64,000 nt of DNA from Vibrio ouci. GTDB taxonomy: Bacteria > Pseudomonadota > Gammaproteobacteria > Enterobacterales > Vibrionaceae. Shown here piece by piece: positions 37,048-46,892 of the stretch. Positions within the stretch are counted from its first letter, which is position 1, and every line of letters starts with the position of its first letter. Location: contig NZ_SATR01000018.1 in the NCBI RefSeq assembly GCF_004551525.1, positions 33,565-97,564 of the forward strand. Reading direction: 5' to 3'. The notes under the pieces are model-generated. The model saw only the letters and a program-made list of their open reading frames with translations. It was not told the DNA's origin and ran no database searches. The position numbers and the translations under genes are program-made.

Positions 37048-39141
37048 CTAGTTCCCAACCGCTTGAACAATACGAATCTGTTTCTCGTCCGGGATTTCTT
37101 GGTAAGAGAGAACGCGTAGTGAAGGAATCGTATTCTTTACAAACTTCGCTAATGTTGAGCGTAGTACACCCGACGTCAGTAACACTGCCGGTTCACCTTT
37201 TAGCTCTTGCTCTTGTGTCGCTTGGCTTAAAGATGATTGTAAACGCTCAGCTAATCCAGGCTCGATCCCTGCGGATTCTCCACCAGAAGCCTGCATTGTC
37301 TGATGCAATATTTGTTCCAGCTCAGGAATAAGAGTAATCACTGGTAATTCTGGCTCTATCCCATTGATTTCCTGAACAATTAGACGTTTGAGTGAAATAC
37401 GTACAGCCGCTGTTAATATGTCAGGTTCTTGACTCTTACTCGAGTACTCGGACAAGGTTTGAACAATTGTGCGAATATCACGGATAGGCACCGCTTCGTT
37501 AAGCAGGTTCTGTAGAACTTTAACCACTACACCCAACTGCAATTGATCCGGTACAAAGCTCTCCACCAGCTTAGGTGTGCTGCGGCCGAGCATTTCAAGT
37601 AGGTTTTGCACCTCTTCATGACCAATGAGCTGTGAAGCGTTGTTAGTCAAAAGCTGGCTGAGGTGAGTCGCCAGTACGGTGGATGAGTCCACGACGGTGT
37701 AGCCTAATGCTTGCGCGTGTTCGCGTTGTTCTTCACGTATCCATACCGCTTCAAGACCAAAGGCGGGATCGATAGTCGGTTCACCCTCAATCATTCCATA
37801 GACTTGGCCCGGGTTAATCGCGAGTTCCATATCCGGTCTGATTTCAGCTTCACCTACCGCAACACCCATTAACGTAATGCGATAGCTGTTTGGTGTCAGT
37901 TCTAAGTTATCTCGAATGTGGACCGCAGGAATAAGAAAACCGAAGTCCTGTGACAGTTTTTTACGTACCCCTTTGACTCGTTCAAGTAACTCACCACCTT
38001 GCGCTTGATCGACCAATGGAATCAGGCGGTAACCGACTTCTAAGCCAACAATGTCAACGGGTTGAACGTCATCCCAAGAGAGCTCTTTCGGCGTTGTCGA
38101 TTCAGGTTCAGTAGTCGCAGGTAAGTTTGGTTGTTCAGCCTCTTTTTTCTGCTTGCGATAGATGTAGTAAGCGCCGCCACCTGCAATGAAGGCCAACAAT
38201 AGGAAAGCAAAGTGCGGCATACCCGGCACAATACCCATGACAAACAGAATCCCGGCGGTGATCATCAAGGCTTTTGGGTTGTCAAACATCTGGAAGACGA
38301 CTTCTTTGCCCATGTCTTCATCAGTGTTTTGACGTGTAACCATGATTGCTGCGCCAATAGACAAGAGTAGCGATGGAATCTGAGCGACTAAGCCGTCACC
38401 AATGGTTAACAGTGTATAAATCTGCAGCGCTTCACTAAAGCCCAAACCATATTGCGCCATACCAATCGATAGGCCGCCAATGATGTTGATAAACAGGATC
38501 AAAATACCGGCGATGGCATCGCCCTTAACAAACTTCGACGCACCGTCCATTGAACCATAAAAGTCCGCTTCTTTGGTCACTTCTTGTCGACGCGTTCTCG
38601 CTTGGTCTTGATCGATCAGACCGGCGTTCAAGTCCGCATCAATCGCCATCTGCTTACCTGGTAACGCATCTAGCGTAAAGCGTGCACTTACCTCCGAAAT
38701 ACGACCCGCACCTTTGGTCACAACCATGAAGTTAATGATCATCAAGATGAGGAAGACCACTAAACCTACGGCGTAGTTACCGCCGATAACGACACTACCA
38801 AACGCTTCAATCACGCTACCAGCCGCACCCGACCCTTCATGACCATAAAGTAGAACGACACGAGTCGAGGCCACGTTCAAGGCTAATCGCAATAGCGTCG
38901 CGATCAGTAGAACCGTTGGGAAAGCCGCGAAGTCTAGTGGCCTACGGGTATAAACCGTCACCAGTAGCACAACCATGGCTAAAGCAATGTTGAAGGTGAA
39001 GAAAAGGTCGAGCAGGAATGCTGGAATTGGCAATATAACCATGGCCAGCGTAGCCAAAACCATGACTGGCGCACCGATGGCAGGCATCGCACGCTGAGGA
39101 ATTGGAGGCAGTTTGTCCGCGAACGGCAAAGAAAACTTCAT
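37048..39141 (-). CDS. flhA: Flagellar export gate protein FlhA
   Basis: The major subunit of the flagellar type III export gate, 697 residues. It has eight N-terminal transmembrane helices, with the FHIPEP signature region visible as TVYTRRPLDFAAFPTVLLIA, LRLALNVASTRVVL and KGAGRISEVSARFTLDALPG, and a cytoplasmic ring domain in the C-terminal half (VDIVGLEVGYRLIPLVD onwards). It is the first gene of the minus-strand flagellar/chemotaxis run. A sigma-54-like promoter lies upstream. Confidence 0.97.
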   Translation of the reverse strand: MKFSLPFADKLPPIPQRAMPAIGAPVMVLATLAMVILPIPAFLLDLFFTFNIALAMVVLLVTVYTRRPLDFAAFPTVLLIATLLRLALNVASTRVVLLYGHEGSGAAGSVIEAFGSVVIGGNYAVGLVVFLILMIINFMVVTKGAGRISEVSARFTLDALPGKQMAIDADLNAGLIDQDQARTRRQEVTKEADFYGSMDGASKFVKGDAIAGILILFINIIGGLSIGMAQYGLGFSEALQIYTLLTIGDGLVAQIPSLLLSIGAAIMVTRQNTDEDMGKEVVFQMFDNPKALMITAGILFVMGIVPGMPHFAFLLLAFIAGGGAYYIYRKQKKEAEQPNLPATTEPESTTPKELSWDDVQPVDIVGLEVGYRLIPLVDQAQGGELLERVKGVRKKLSQDFGFLIPAVHIRDNLELTPNSYRITLMGVAVGEAEIRPDMELAINPGQVYGMIEGEPTIDPAFGLEAVWIREEQREHAQALGYTVVDSSTVLATHLSQLLTNNASQLIGHEEVQNLLEMLGRSTPKLVESFVPDQLQLGVVVKVLQNLLNEAVPIRDIRTIVQTLSEYSSKSQEPDILTAAVRISLKRLIVQEINGIEPELPVITLIPELEQILHQTMQASGGESAGIEPGLAERLQSSLSQATQEQELKGEPAVLLTSGVLRSTLAKFVKNTIPSLRVLSYQEIPDEKQIRIVQAVGN

Positions 39142-39192
39142 AGTCGAGTAGCTACAGTAAATTTCGGAAAAAAGAACAACTTGGCGTAACTA

Positions 39193-39208
39193 TGCAATAT
39201 CTAGTCCA
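39193..39208 (-). promoter_or_regulatory. Sigma-54-like promoter upstream of flhA
   Basis: On the minus strand TGGACTAGATATTGCA has GG and GC dinucleotides spaced by ten bases, as in the -24/-12 consensus TGGCACGNNNNTTGCA. It sits about 50 bases before the flhA ATG. In V. cholerae flhA is a class II gene controlled by FlrA and sigma-54, which fits. The motif is seen; use is inferred. Confidence 0.6.
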
Positions 39209-39333
39209 TCAAGTATGTCAATTTTATGGCTAGTGGTGTTTGCACGCTATGTGAACAGCGTTCTTGGACTAGGAAGGTGAGCACCCGCTCTCAATCCTAG
39301 GCTAACTAGGACAAAAGCGAGCTTTCGGTGCGC

Positions 39334-39798
39334 TTATGGGTGGATGTTAAATAGAACCTCACCCGATAGTTTCTCTAATGAGTATTCGATACAAATCAGT
39401 CCGGATGTTGGGAACATTGGCGGTACCATGTCAGTTACGAACTCTGAGGTTAAATAACCAACCAAAGGTAGATGCGACACAATCAAAACGCTTTGGTAGT
39501 TGTGAGTGTCGACCAACGCCGATACATAGTCAGCCACCTGCTCTGAGTCACCGTACGGGGTAATATCATCACAAGTTTCCACTTGATCAGATGAGAATTG
39601 CGATGAGATCTCTTGCCAAGTTTGCTGGGCACGAATGTAAGGGCTCACTAACACTTTATCGAACTGCGCGAAACCTTTACCCGCACATGCTCGTGCGACA
39701 GCTAGCGAGGCTTTTCGGCCATGCTGAGTTAGCTCTCGCTCTGCGTCACTTGAGGCATAATGCTCTGCTTCTCCATGACGCATAATAAAAATTTTCAT
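39334..39798 (-). CDS. sixA: Phosphohistidine phosphatase SixA
   Basis: A 154-residue histidine-phosphatase-superfamily protein. The catalytic motif at the start is MKIFIMRHGEAEHYASSDAE, followed by ELTQHGRKASLAVA and the second histidine in VLIVSHLPLVGYLT. SixA removes phosphate from phosphohistidine in carrier proteins such as the ArcB HPt domain or NPr. The gene is upstream of flhA with its own probable promoter. A functional link to flagella is not evident. Confidence 0.94.
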   Translation of the reverse strand: MKIFIMRHGEAEHYASSDAERELTQHGRKASLAVARACAGKGFAQFDKVLVSPYIRAQQTWQEISSQFSSDQVETCDDITPYGDSEQVADYVSALVDTHNYQSVLIVSHLPLVGYLTSEFVTDMVPPMFPTSGLICIEYSLEKLSGEVLFNIHP

Positions 39799-40097
39799 GG
39801 CTTCTTCCTAATACTATCCCGCCGTTAGTTCATTGCGGATTGTTGTTCTTGTAATTGTTGCGTTCTTGATTTGAACACCGCGTAAGAGAGGCTATCAAAT
39901 CTATTGAGCTATAAATAATTATATCAACTTTGCTCCGAAAGACTCTGACTTTCTTAACACTCTTGGCAGCTCATCGAGTCTGCTCACAAAACCATTTTGC
40001 TCATATTTCTCAAACAGATAGTTTGCAGTCAGCCATATCCGAGTCATAATTACTCTATTATCTATAAGGCGTTCTCAAACTGACTGGAGATGGCACC
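39799..40097. other. Divergent promoter region, sixA / M16 protease
   Basis: About 300 bases, AT-rich in the middle (TATAAATAATTATATCAAC near 39911-39929). It should carry the promoters of both divergent genes. No operator I can name is present, and no terminator or ncRNA signal stands out. Confidence 0.5.
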
Positions 40098-42872
40098 GTG
40101 CACATTAGCCCAAATGATACTAACCAATACCGTTACTTGACGCTCTCCAACGGTGTTAGGGTATTGTTGATTCACGACGATACAGCACAAAAATCAGCGG
40201 CAGCATTGGCAGTCAATGTCGGCCACTTTGACGATCCGGCTGATCGCGAAGGTTTAGCTCATTATCTTGAGCACATGCTATTTTTGGGTACGGAAAAATA
40301 CCCTAAAGTGGGCGAGTTTCAAAGCTATATCAGTCAACATGGTGGCAGCAACAACGCTTGGACCGGCACAGAACACACTTGTTTCTTCTTTGATGTTTCA
40401 CCCAATGCTTTCGAATCCAGTCTAGACCGTTTCAGCCAATTTTTTACCGCGCCACTTTTTAACCCTGAAGCACTAGATAAAGAACGCCAAGCCGTAGAAT
40501 CTGAATACAAACTAAAGCTAAATGACGATTCTAGGCGCCTCTACCAAGTCCACAAAGAGCTGATCAATCCAGCCCACCCTTTCAGTAAGTTTTCTGTTGG
40601 TAATCTTGAGACACTTGGTGATCGCAACGGAAAAAGCATCCGTGATGAAATTGTTGATTTCCATTATCAGCAATACTCAGCAGATCTAATGACCCTTTCT
40701 ATCGCTGGTCCTCAAGCGCTCGATGAGCTTGAAGCTTGGTGTCACGAGAAGTTTTCCGCGATACCAAACCACCAGCTGGCTAGTAAGTCGATTGATGCTA
40801 CCTATTGCGATGAGCACTCAACCAGCGTCTTGGTCAATGTGGAGCCTGTCAAAGAAATCCGTAAGTTGATCCTCGCATTTCCAATGCCGGGAATGGATGA
40901 ATTTTATCAGTCTAAGCCGCTTTCATACTTCGCCCATCTACTTGGTTATGAGGGAGATGGCAGCTTAATGATCACTCTCAAGGACAAGGGGTGGATCACT
41001 TCTTTGTCTGCTGGCGGTGGCACGAGCGCCAGTAACTATCGCGAGTTTACCGTTAGCTGCGCATTGACTCCGACGGGTCTAGAGCATATCGACGATATTA
41101 CCCAAGCGGTATTTAGCTACCTTAATTTAATCAAGCGTGAAGGGTTTGATGAGTGGCGATACCGCGAAAAACAAGCTGTATTAGAATCGGCGTTTCGTTT
41201 TCAAGAGCCGACTCGTCCACTCGATTTAGTCAGCCACCTTGTGGTCAACATGCAGCATTACCAAGCTGAAGACACCATCTACGGTGATTTTATGATGAAT
41301 CACTATGATGAATCTCAGCTCAAATCGCTGATGGATTATTTGGTGCCCGATAACCTACGCACAACTCTCATTGCGCATGGCTACGAATATACAGAAAAGG
41401 CTAAGTGGTACTTCACGCCATATTCAGTCACCAAGTTTACCCAAGAGCAAAAAGCGTACTTCCTTGAGCCAAGTGCATTGTCATTCGAGTTGCCGGAGAA
41501 GAACCCATTTATCTGCTATGACCTTGATCCTAAACCGCTAGAGTCTCCGCAGTTAAACCCGCAGGTGCTTGAAGAGCTACCAGGGTTTAAGCTGTGGCAC
41601 TTACAAGATGAAGAATTTCGTGTACCGAAAGGCGTCGTCTACGTCGCGATTGATAGCCCACATGCCGTGGCTAACCCGCGTAACATCGTTAAAACTCGCC
41701 TGTGTGTGGAAATGTTCCTCGACAGTCTGGCGGCTGAAACTTATCAAGCCGAGATTGCGGGCATGGGCTACAACATGTATGCACATCAAGGCGGCGTTAC
41801 ATTAACTATTTCTGGCTTTAGTCAAAAGCAACCTGAGCTGATGAAACTAATCTTAAGCCGCTTTGCTAAGCGCGACTTTAGTCAGCAACGCTTTGAAACC
41901 ATCAAACAACAACTGTTAAGAAATTGGCGCAACTCAGCGCAAGATCGCCCTATTTCTCAGCTATTTAATGCGCTTACCGGTATATTGCAACCCAATAACC
42001 CACCCTACTCAGTACTCTTAGAAGCACTGGAAGAAATTGAAGTCTCTGAGTTAGAAGCCTTTGTCGATGCTATTTTGGCCGAGCTGCATGTTGAGATGTT
42101 TGTCTATGGTGATTGGACCCAGTCTGACGCATTGGCACTAGGTAATACGCTTAAAGATGCGTTAAGAGTTCAAGATCAGCAATATGAAGAGGCGCTTCGA
42201 CCACTGGTCATGCTGGGAAAAAATGGTTCATTCCAGCGTGAAGTCTTTTGCGATCAAGAGGATTCAGCGACCGTCCTTTACTACCAATGTGACGATACCA
42301 GCCCAAGGAGTATTGCCCTTTACTCACTGGCTAACCACCTGATGTCGGCGACCTTCTTCCATGAGATCCGCACCAAGCAGCAACTCGGTTATATGGTCGG
42401 GACCGGTAATTTACCCCTAAACCGCCATCCGGGTATTGCTTTGTACGTGCAATCGCCGAATGCGGCACCTATTGAGTTAATTCAGTCCATCGATGAGTTT
42501 CTTAATGCTTTCTATATGGTACTGCTTGAGCTTAATGAATATCAGTGGCACAGCAGTAAACGCGGCTTATGGAACCAAATCGCTACACCGGACACGACTT
42601 TACGTGGTCGCGCTCAACGACTTTGGGTTGCGATAGGCAATAAAGATCTCGAATTTAATCAAAAAGAGGTGGTGCTTGAGGAGCTTAAGACATTAACTCG
42701 AACCGATATGATTCGATTCATTGTTAACGAGCTTAAACCGAGAACGGCAAACCGACTCATCATGCACACTCAGGGCAATGCACACCATGAGTCGGAAGCT
42801 CTCAGTTTAGGTCAGGAGATTGGCTCAATCGAGGAGTTCCAACTCAGACCTAAAGATGTTGAATTAGGCTGA
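40098..42872 (+). CDS. Insulinase-family (M16) zinc protease, pitrilysin-like
   Basis: A 924-residue M16A metalloprotease, close in size and layout to protease III (PtrA). The inverted zinc motif HYLEH is at about residues 55-59 (EGLAHYLEHMLFLGTEKYP), with the distal glutamate in QAVESEYKLKL. Four M16 half-barrel domains follow, including the C-terminal HEIRTKQQLGYMVGTGNLPL. Unlike PtrA it has no signal peptide, so it is probably cytoplasmic. The start is GTG at 40098 with GGAG upstream. The last nine bases overlap the 3' end of yecM on the other strand. Confidence 0.92.
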   Translation: MHISPNDTNQYRYLTLSNGVRVLLIHDDTAQKSAAALAVNVGHFDDPADREGLAHYLEHMLFLGTEKYPKVGEFQSYISQHGGSNNAWTGTEHTCFFFDVSPNAFESSLDRFSQFFTAPLFNPEALDKERQAVESEYKLKLNDDSRRLYQVHKELINPAHPFSKFSVGNLETLGDRNGKSIRDEIVDFHYQQYSADLMTLSIAGPQALDELEAWCHEKFSAIPNHQLASKSIDATYCDEHSTSVLVNVEPVKEIRKLILAFPMPGMDEFYQSKPLSYFAHLLGYEGDGSLMITLKDKGWITSLSAGGGTSASNYREFTVSCALTPTGLEHIDDITQAVFSYLNLIKREGFDEWRYREKQAVLESAFRFQEPTRPLDLVSHLVVNMQHYQAEDTIYGDFMMNHYDESQLKSLMDYLVPDNLRTTLIAHGYEYTEKAKWYFTPYSVTKFTQEQKAYFLEPSALSFELPEKNPFICYDLDPKPLESPQLNPQVLEELPGFKLWHLQDEEFRVPKGVVYVAIDSPHAVANPRNIVKTRLCVEMFLDSLAAETYQAEIAGMGYNMYAHQGGVTLTISGFSQKQPELMKLILSRFAKRDFSQQRFETIKQQLLRNWRNSAQDRPISQLFNALTGILQPNNPPYSVLLEALEEIEVSELEAFVDAILAELHVEMFVYGDWTQSDALALGNTLKDALRVQDQQYEEALRPLVMLGKNGSFQREVFCDQEDSATVLYYQCDDTSPRSIALYSLANHLMSATFFHEIRTKQQLGYMVGTGNLPLNRHPGIALYVQSPNAAPIELIQSIDEFLNAFYMVLLELNEYQWHSSKRGLWNQIATPDTTLRGRAQRLWVAIGNKDLEFNQKEVVLEELKTLTRTDMIRFIVNELKPRTANRLIMHTQGNAHHESEALSLGQEIGSIEEFQLRPKDVELG

Positions 42873-43463
42873 TTGCTCTGATTGTACAATCGCTTTTAAT
42901 GGATGGGGGTGAAGCTTAATGCACACCCCTTTGTGTTTGAATGCAACAGTCGGGTTATTCAGTCGTTCCCCTTCCCCTTTTGGACTCGACAGTTTTACTT
43001 TGACCCCTTTCTCAAGCAGTGCATCCCAATTTTGTGTCAGTGCTGGAAATTGCTGTTTGATATCAGCTAAGTAGTCATCTGCCGATTGCGCGTCAGATGG
43101 CACAACAAACTCGACATGCTCCCAGTTCTGCTCTGGATAGATTTTTCCGGGTGCCGGGTAAGGCAGCTCCAAGCACTCAATATCCCAGCTATGGCTACAC
43201 AAAGCTTGCTCAAATAGGATAACGATGATTGGACGGCCATTAATTTGAGCATTCGAAATGACCTGCCCTTCTTTTTGCCACTCTTGATGCGCTAATTTCG
43301 CCAGTTCAGCATCATTGATGCGCAAAGCGATATGATCAGCCTGAAATGGCTTGAGATTAATATGCAAAGTATCGCTTAAATCTTGAATTTTATGCATAAA
43401 TTCATCAAGGTTTGCTTTCATCTGAGCTGGCATTAATTCAGCGTTGAACAGCGGTTGTGACAT
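42864..43463 (-). CDS. yecM: YecM-family protein (VOC fold)
   Basis: A protein of about 199 residues matching E. coli YecM: LKPFQADHIALRINDAELAK, NAQINGRPIIVILFEQ, ELPYPAPGKIYPEQNWEHVE, KLSSPKGEGERLNNPTVAF and ending near IVQSEQSA. The fold is that of vicinal-oxygen-chelate isomerases. A role is not known. I start at the ATG at 43463 (MSQPLFNAELMPAQ); the frame is open for 50 more codons upstream, but these have no family match and run into the argS leader. E. coli also has yecM near argS. Confidence 0.88.
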   Translation of the reverse strand: MSQPLFNAELMPAQMKANLDEFMHKIQDLSDTLHINLKPFQADHIALRINDAELAKLAHQEWQKEGQVISNAQINGRPIIVILFEQALCSHSWDIECLELPYPAPGKIYPEQNWEHVEFVVPSDAQSADDYLADIKQQFPALTQNWDALLEKGVKVKLSSPKGEGERLNNPTVAFKHKGVCIKLHPHPLKAIVQSEQSA

Positions 43464-43708
43464 TTTTTCGTACCCAATGCGTTGATTTTTCCCCAATACT
43501 AACAAGATCGTCAGGAAAAGTAGAAAATTTCCCAGTTCACTCCCTATAAGCGGAGCAATAAAGTTGGTATTATGTGCGCCAAATTTATGAACTAGATCGA
43601 GATATGCATTCATTCCACTTGGTGGATATTATTCAGGATAAAAGCTTTTAGCCCCTGATTAACTCGGAATGCATAGCTAACCAATTCCCAGAATTGAAGG
43701 AAGCGCGT

Positions 43709-45442
43709 GTGAATATCCAAGCACTTATTAACGACAAAGTATCTCAGGCTCTTGAAGCCGCTGGCGCACCTGCAGGCAGCCCTGCAGCCGTTCGTCAATC
43801 TGCAAAACCTCAGTTTGGTGATTACCAAGCAAACGGCGTAATGGGCGTAGCAAAAAAATTAGGTACTAACCCACGCGAATTTGCACAGAAAGTATTGGAT
43901 GTTCTGGATCTTGACGGTATCGCTAGCAAAACTGAAATCGCAGGCCCTGGTTTTATCAACATTTTCCTTAGCGAAGAGTTCCTAGCGAAGCAGGCTGAAG
44001 TAGCCCTAGCAGATGCGCGCCTAAGCGTTGCTGCTGAAGAGCAAAAGACCATCGTTGCTGACTACTCAGCACCAAACGTTGCTAAAGAAATGCACGTAGG
44101 CCACCTACGTTCAACCATCATCGGTGATGCGGTTGTTCGTACTCTTGAATTCCTAGGTCACAAAGTGATTCGTGCTAACCACATCGGTGACTGGGGTACT
44201 CAGTTCGGCATGCTTATCGCTAACCTAGAGCGCGTACAAAAAGAGTCTGGCGAAGTTTCAATGGAACTGTCTGACTTAGAAGCGTTCTACCGTGAATCTA
44301 AAAAGCTATACGACGAAGACGAAGAATTTGCAGCTCGCGCACGTAACTACGTAGTTAAACTACAAAGCGGCGACGAGTACTGTGCAGAAATGTGGAAGAA
44401 GCTTGTTGACGTTACTATGGTTCAAAACCAACGTAACTACGACCGTCTAAACGTTTCTCTTACTCGTGACGACGTTATGGGTGAGAGCATGTACAACGAC
44501 ATGCTACCTGGCATTGTTGCTGACCTTAAGCAGCAAGGTCTGGCACAAGAAGATGACGGCGCTCAAGTTGTATTCCTTGAAGAGTACAAAAACAAAGATG
44601 GCGAAGCGATGGGTGTTATCATCCAAAAACGTGATGGTGGTTTCCTATACACGACAACGGATATCGCTTGTGCTAAGTACCGTTACGAAACACTAGGCGC
44701 AGACCGCGTTCTTTACTTCATCGACTCACGTCAGCATCAGCACCTAATGCAAGCTTGGACTATCGTTCGTAAAGCGGGTTATGTGCCAGAAGAAGTATCA
44801 CTAGAGCACCACGCGTTCGGCATGATGCTAGGTAAAGATGGTCGTCCATTTAAGACTCGTGCAGGTGGTACAGTTCGTCTTGCTGATCTACTAGATGAAG
44901 CGGAAGAGCGCGCGATCAAACTGATTGAGTCTAAAAACCCAAGCCTAGACGCAGAAGAGAAGAGCAACATTGCTAACACAGTTGCAATGGCTGCGGTTAA
45001 GTACGCTGACCTTTCTAAGCACCGTACTACAGACTACGTGTTTGACTGGGACAACATGCTTGCGTTTGAAGGCAACACAGCGCCTTACATGCAGTACGCT
45101 TACACTCGTGTATCTTCTATCTTCGCTAAAGCGGGTATCCCTATGGATAACCTAGCAGGCGAAATCAAAGTGACTGAAGAGAAAGAGAAAGCGCTGATTG
45201 CTAAACTTCTACAATTCGAAGAAGCGGTTCAATCTGTTGCTCGTGAAGGTCAACCACACATCATGTGTAGCTACCTATTCGAACTAGCAGGTCAGTTCTC
45301 AAGCTTCTACGAAGCGTGCCCAATTCTGAACACTGAAGATGAATCAGTGAAACAGAGCCGCCTCAAACTTGCAGCACTTACAGCGAAGACGATTAAACAA
45401 GGTCTATCTCTGCTAGGTATCGAAACGCTAGAGCGCATGTAA
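43709..45442 (+). CDS. argS: Arginyl-tRNA synthetase
   Basis: ArgRS, 577 residues, class I. The N-terminal Add1 domain ([18 protein letters not shown]) is followed by the HIGH-type motif [20 protein letters not shown] and, as in many ArgRS, a degenerate KMSKS region ([17 protein letters not shown]). The anticodon-binding domain ends [11 protein letters not shown] use the GTG at 43709 ([10 protein letters not shown]), which has AAGGA six bases upstream. A TTG at 43694 is open but would put the ribosome site inside the gene. Codon use indicates high expression. Confidence 0.97.
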   Translation: MNIQALINDKVSQALEAAGAPAGSPAAVRQSAKPQFGDYQANGVMGVAKKLGTNPREFAQKVLDVLDLDGIASKTEIAGPGFINIFLSEEFLAKQAEVALADARLSVAAEEQKTIVADYSAPNVAKEMHVGHLRSTIIGDAVVRTLEFLGHKVIRANHIGDWGTQFGMLIANLERVQKESGEVSMELSDLEAFYRESKKLYDEDEEFAARARNYVVKLQSGDEYCAEMWKKLVDVTMVQNQRNYDRLNVSLTRDDVMGESMYNDMLPGIVADLKQQGLAQEDDGAQVVFLEEYKNKDGEAMGVIIQKRDGGFLYTTTDIACAKYRYETLGADRVLYFIDSRQHQHLMQAWTIVRKAGYVPEEVSLEHHAFGMMLGKDGRPFKTRAGGTVRLADLLDEAEERAIKLIESKNPSLDAEEKSNIANTVAMAAVKYADLSKHRTTDYVFDWDNMLAFEGNTAPYMQYAYTRVSSIFAKAGIPMDNLAGEIKVTEEKEKALIAKLLQFEEAVQSVAREGQPHIMCSYLFELAGQFSSFYEACPILNTEDESVKQSRLKLAALTAKTIKQGLSLLGIETLERM

Positions 45443-45548
45443 TTAAGCATCAAGCTTTAAGATAATCAGAAAGGTTGGCGTGAAAGCGTCAACCTTTTGT
45501 TTTATCTGGCGTATACTGACCTCATTCAATGCAAAATGGAAAACGATA

Positions 45549-45977
45549 ATGAGTTTTGAACTGCACCCTCAATTGGCAAAAGATACCACCATCATCGGTC
45601 ACTTCCCGCTATGCGTCGCACTGCTGCATAAAGACAATGCAGTGCCTTGGGTTATCTTAGTCCCTAAGCGCGCCAATCTAAAAGAGCTGCATCATTTGCC
45701 GATGCAAGAGCAACAACAATTCTTGTTAGAGTCTCAAGCGGTCAGCCAAGCGCTAGAAGCGACGTTCCAGCCAGAGAAGCTTAACCTTGGCGCTCTGGGT
45801 AATATGGTCCCACAACTTCATATTCACCATATCGCTCGCTTCCAAGATGATGTAGCTTGGCCAGGTCCAGTGTGGGGCAATACCAAGGGTGAGTTCCGCT
45901 CAGAAGAAGAACAAGCTGCGCTACTCACTCGCATTGGTAACGTACTGTCACTGAGTAAACTATTCACGCGCGCCTAG
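45549..45977 (+). CDS. HIT-family protein
   Basis: A 142-residue histidine-triad protein. It has AVPWVILVPKRANLKELHHL near the N-terminus and the triad-like segment PQLHIHHIARFQDDVAWPGP. HIT proteins are nucleotide hydrolases or transferases; the substrate is unknown. I use the ATG at 45549 (MSFELHPQLAKD), preceded by TGGAAAACGATA; the 23 codons before it lie in the argS-HIT spacer and look non-coding. Confidence 0.9.
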   Translation: MSFELHPQLAKDTTIIGHFPLCVALLHKDNAVPWVILVPKRANLKELHHLPMQEQQQFLLESQAVSQALEATFQPEKLNLGALGNMVPQLHIHHIARFQDDVAWPGPVWGNTKGEFRSEEEQAALLTRIGNVLSLSKLFTRA

Positions 45978-46108
45978 CCTATCTAGTAATCAGCTGTAGT
46001 CATTGCAGCTGATTCATTACACATTTGTAATAATCTTTCTCAAATCACTGGGATTATCACACCCTCTACTCTTCTATACACTGTGCCCAACAGATTAAGG
46101 AGAGACTC

Positions 46109-46618
46109 ATGGGTAAAAAAGCCTTCCATTATTTTCGTTTTGTTAGCTGGATAGCCATCGTGTGTTCGATGATAGGGTCAGCGTTACTCTTTGTGATTGG
46201 TGCGAGCAAAACCTACACCGCAATCGAAGTCTTTCTGCTTGGCGCCGTACCTAGCAGCGAACTAGCACACCTAGACAGTGCCGATATTGCCATCAGCTAT
46301 ATCGTTAAATCACTCGATACCTTTTTAGTTGCGCTAGTGTTGTTTATTTTTGCCCACGGTATTTACACGCTGTTTATTAAAAACACAAGCAGCGAGCAGG
46401 CAGAGCAGCAACCATTAAGCTGGATTAAAACTCCCAATATTGGTCACTTAAAAAACAAACTAACCGAAGTGATCATCGTGATTCTGTTCGTCAAGTTCTT
46501 AGAGTTGGTGTTAATTAACTTCAACCAACTCAGCTGGGAAATTTTGCTACTACCGGCATCTATTCTGCTGTTAAGCATCGGGGTGAAGCTACTTGGCCTT
46601 GGTCAACATAACGAATAA
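46109..46618 (+). CDS. yqhA: YqhA/UPF0114 family membrane protein
   Basis: A 169-residue protein with four predicted transmembrane helices: FVSWIAIVCSMIGSALLFVI; ISYIVKSLDTFLVALVLFIF; LTEVIIVILFVKFLELVLIN; ILLLPASILLLSIGVKLLGL. The SLDTFLVALVLFIFAHGIYT and SLKNKL-like (HLKNKLTEVI) segments fit UPF0114 (YqhA in E. coli). The function is unknown. A good AAGGAGAG ribosome site precedes the ATG at 46109. Confidence 0.85.
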   Translation: MGKKAFHYFRFVSWIAIVCSMIGSALLFVIGASKTYTAIEVFLLGAVPSSELAHLDSADIAISYIVKSLDTFLVALVLFIFAHGIYTLFIKNTSSEQAEQQPLSWIKTPNIGHLKNKLTEVIIVILFVKFLELVLINFNQLSWEILLLPASILLLSIGVKLLGLGQHNE

Positions 46619-46651
46619 AAAAAAGCCGCTCTTAAGTAGAGCGGCTTTTTA
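46617..46651. terminator. Bidirectional terminator, yqhA-like / feoC
   Basis: AAAAGCCGCTCT / AGAGCGGCTTTTT forms a stem with A and T tracts between convergent genes. Confidence 0.93.
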
Positions 46652-46661
46652 CGTTTAAACA

Positions 46662-46892
46662 CTACATTGTGACTGTCATAGCAAGCGAGTTGCTTTCAAC
46701 CTTGGCATAGCGGACACGAGTAACATGCTTAGCTTGATTGGTATCGACTAATCGCGACACCAATCCTTTTTTAATCCACACCGACAGCATGGCATCGACG
46801 CCATCTTCACTAAGGTGAAACTGCTTGGCGAGCTCTTTTCTTGATACGCTACCTTGAGCATCAATGCACTGTTTTAGCTCACTAAGAATCAT
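46662..46892 (-). CDS. feoC: FeoC-type ferrous transport accessory protein
   Basis: A 76-residue winged-helix protein: MILSELKQCIDAQGSVSRKE, LAKQFHLSEDGVDAMLSVWI, KKGLVSRLVD. It lacks the cysteine cluster of enterobacterial FeoC, as Vibrio FeoC does. It is a component of the Feo complex in V. cholerae. It overlaps feoB by four bases and ends the feo operon. Confidence 0.9.
   Translation of the reverse strand: MILSELKQCIDAQGSVSRKELAKQFHLSEDGVDAMLSVWIKKGLVSRLVDTNQAKHVTRVRYAKVESNSLAMTVTM

Noticed and set aside
42864..42872. Possible misassembly where the M16 protease and yecM overlap
   Set aside because: A nine-base overlap of convergent stop regions is common in compact genomes, and both C-termini look complete.
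43464..43613. 50-residue N-terminal extension of YecM with a hydrophobic stretch
   Set aside because: The extension has no counterpart in the family and lies in the divergent argS leader. The ATG at 43463 gives the normal protein.
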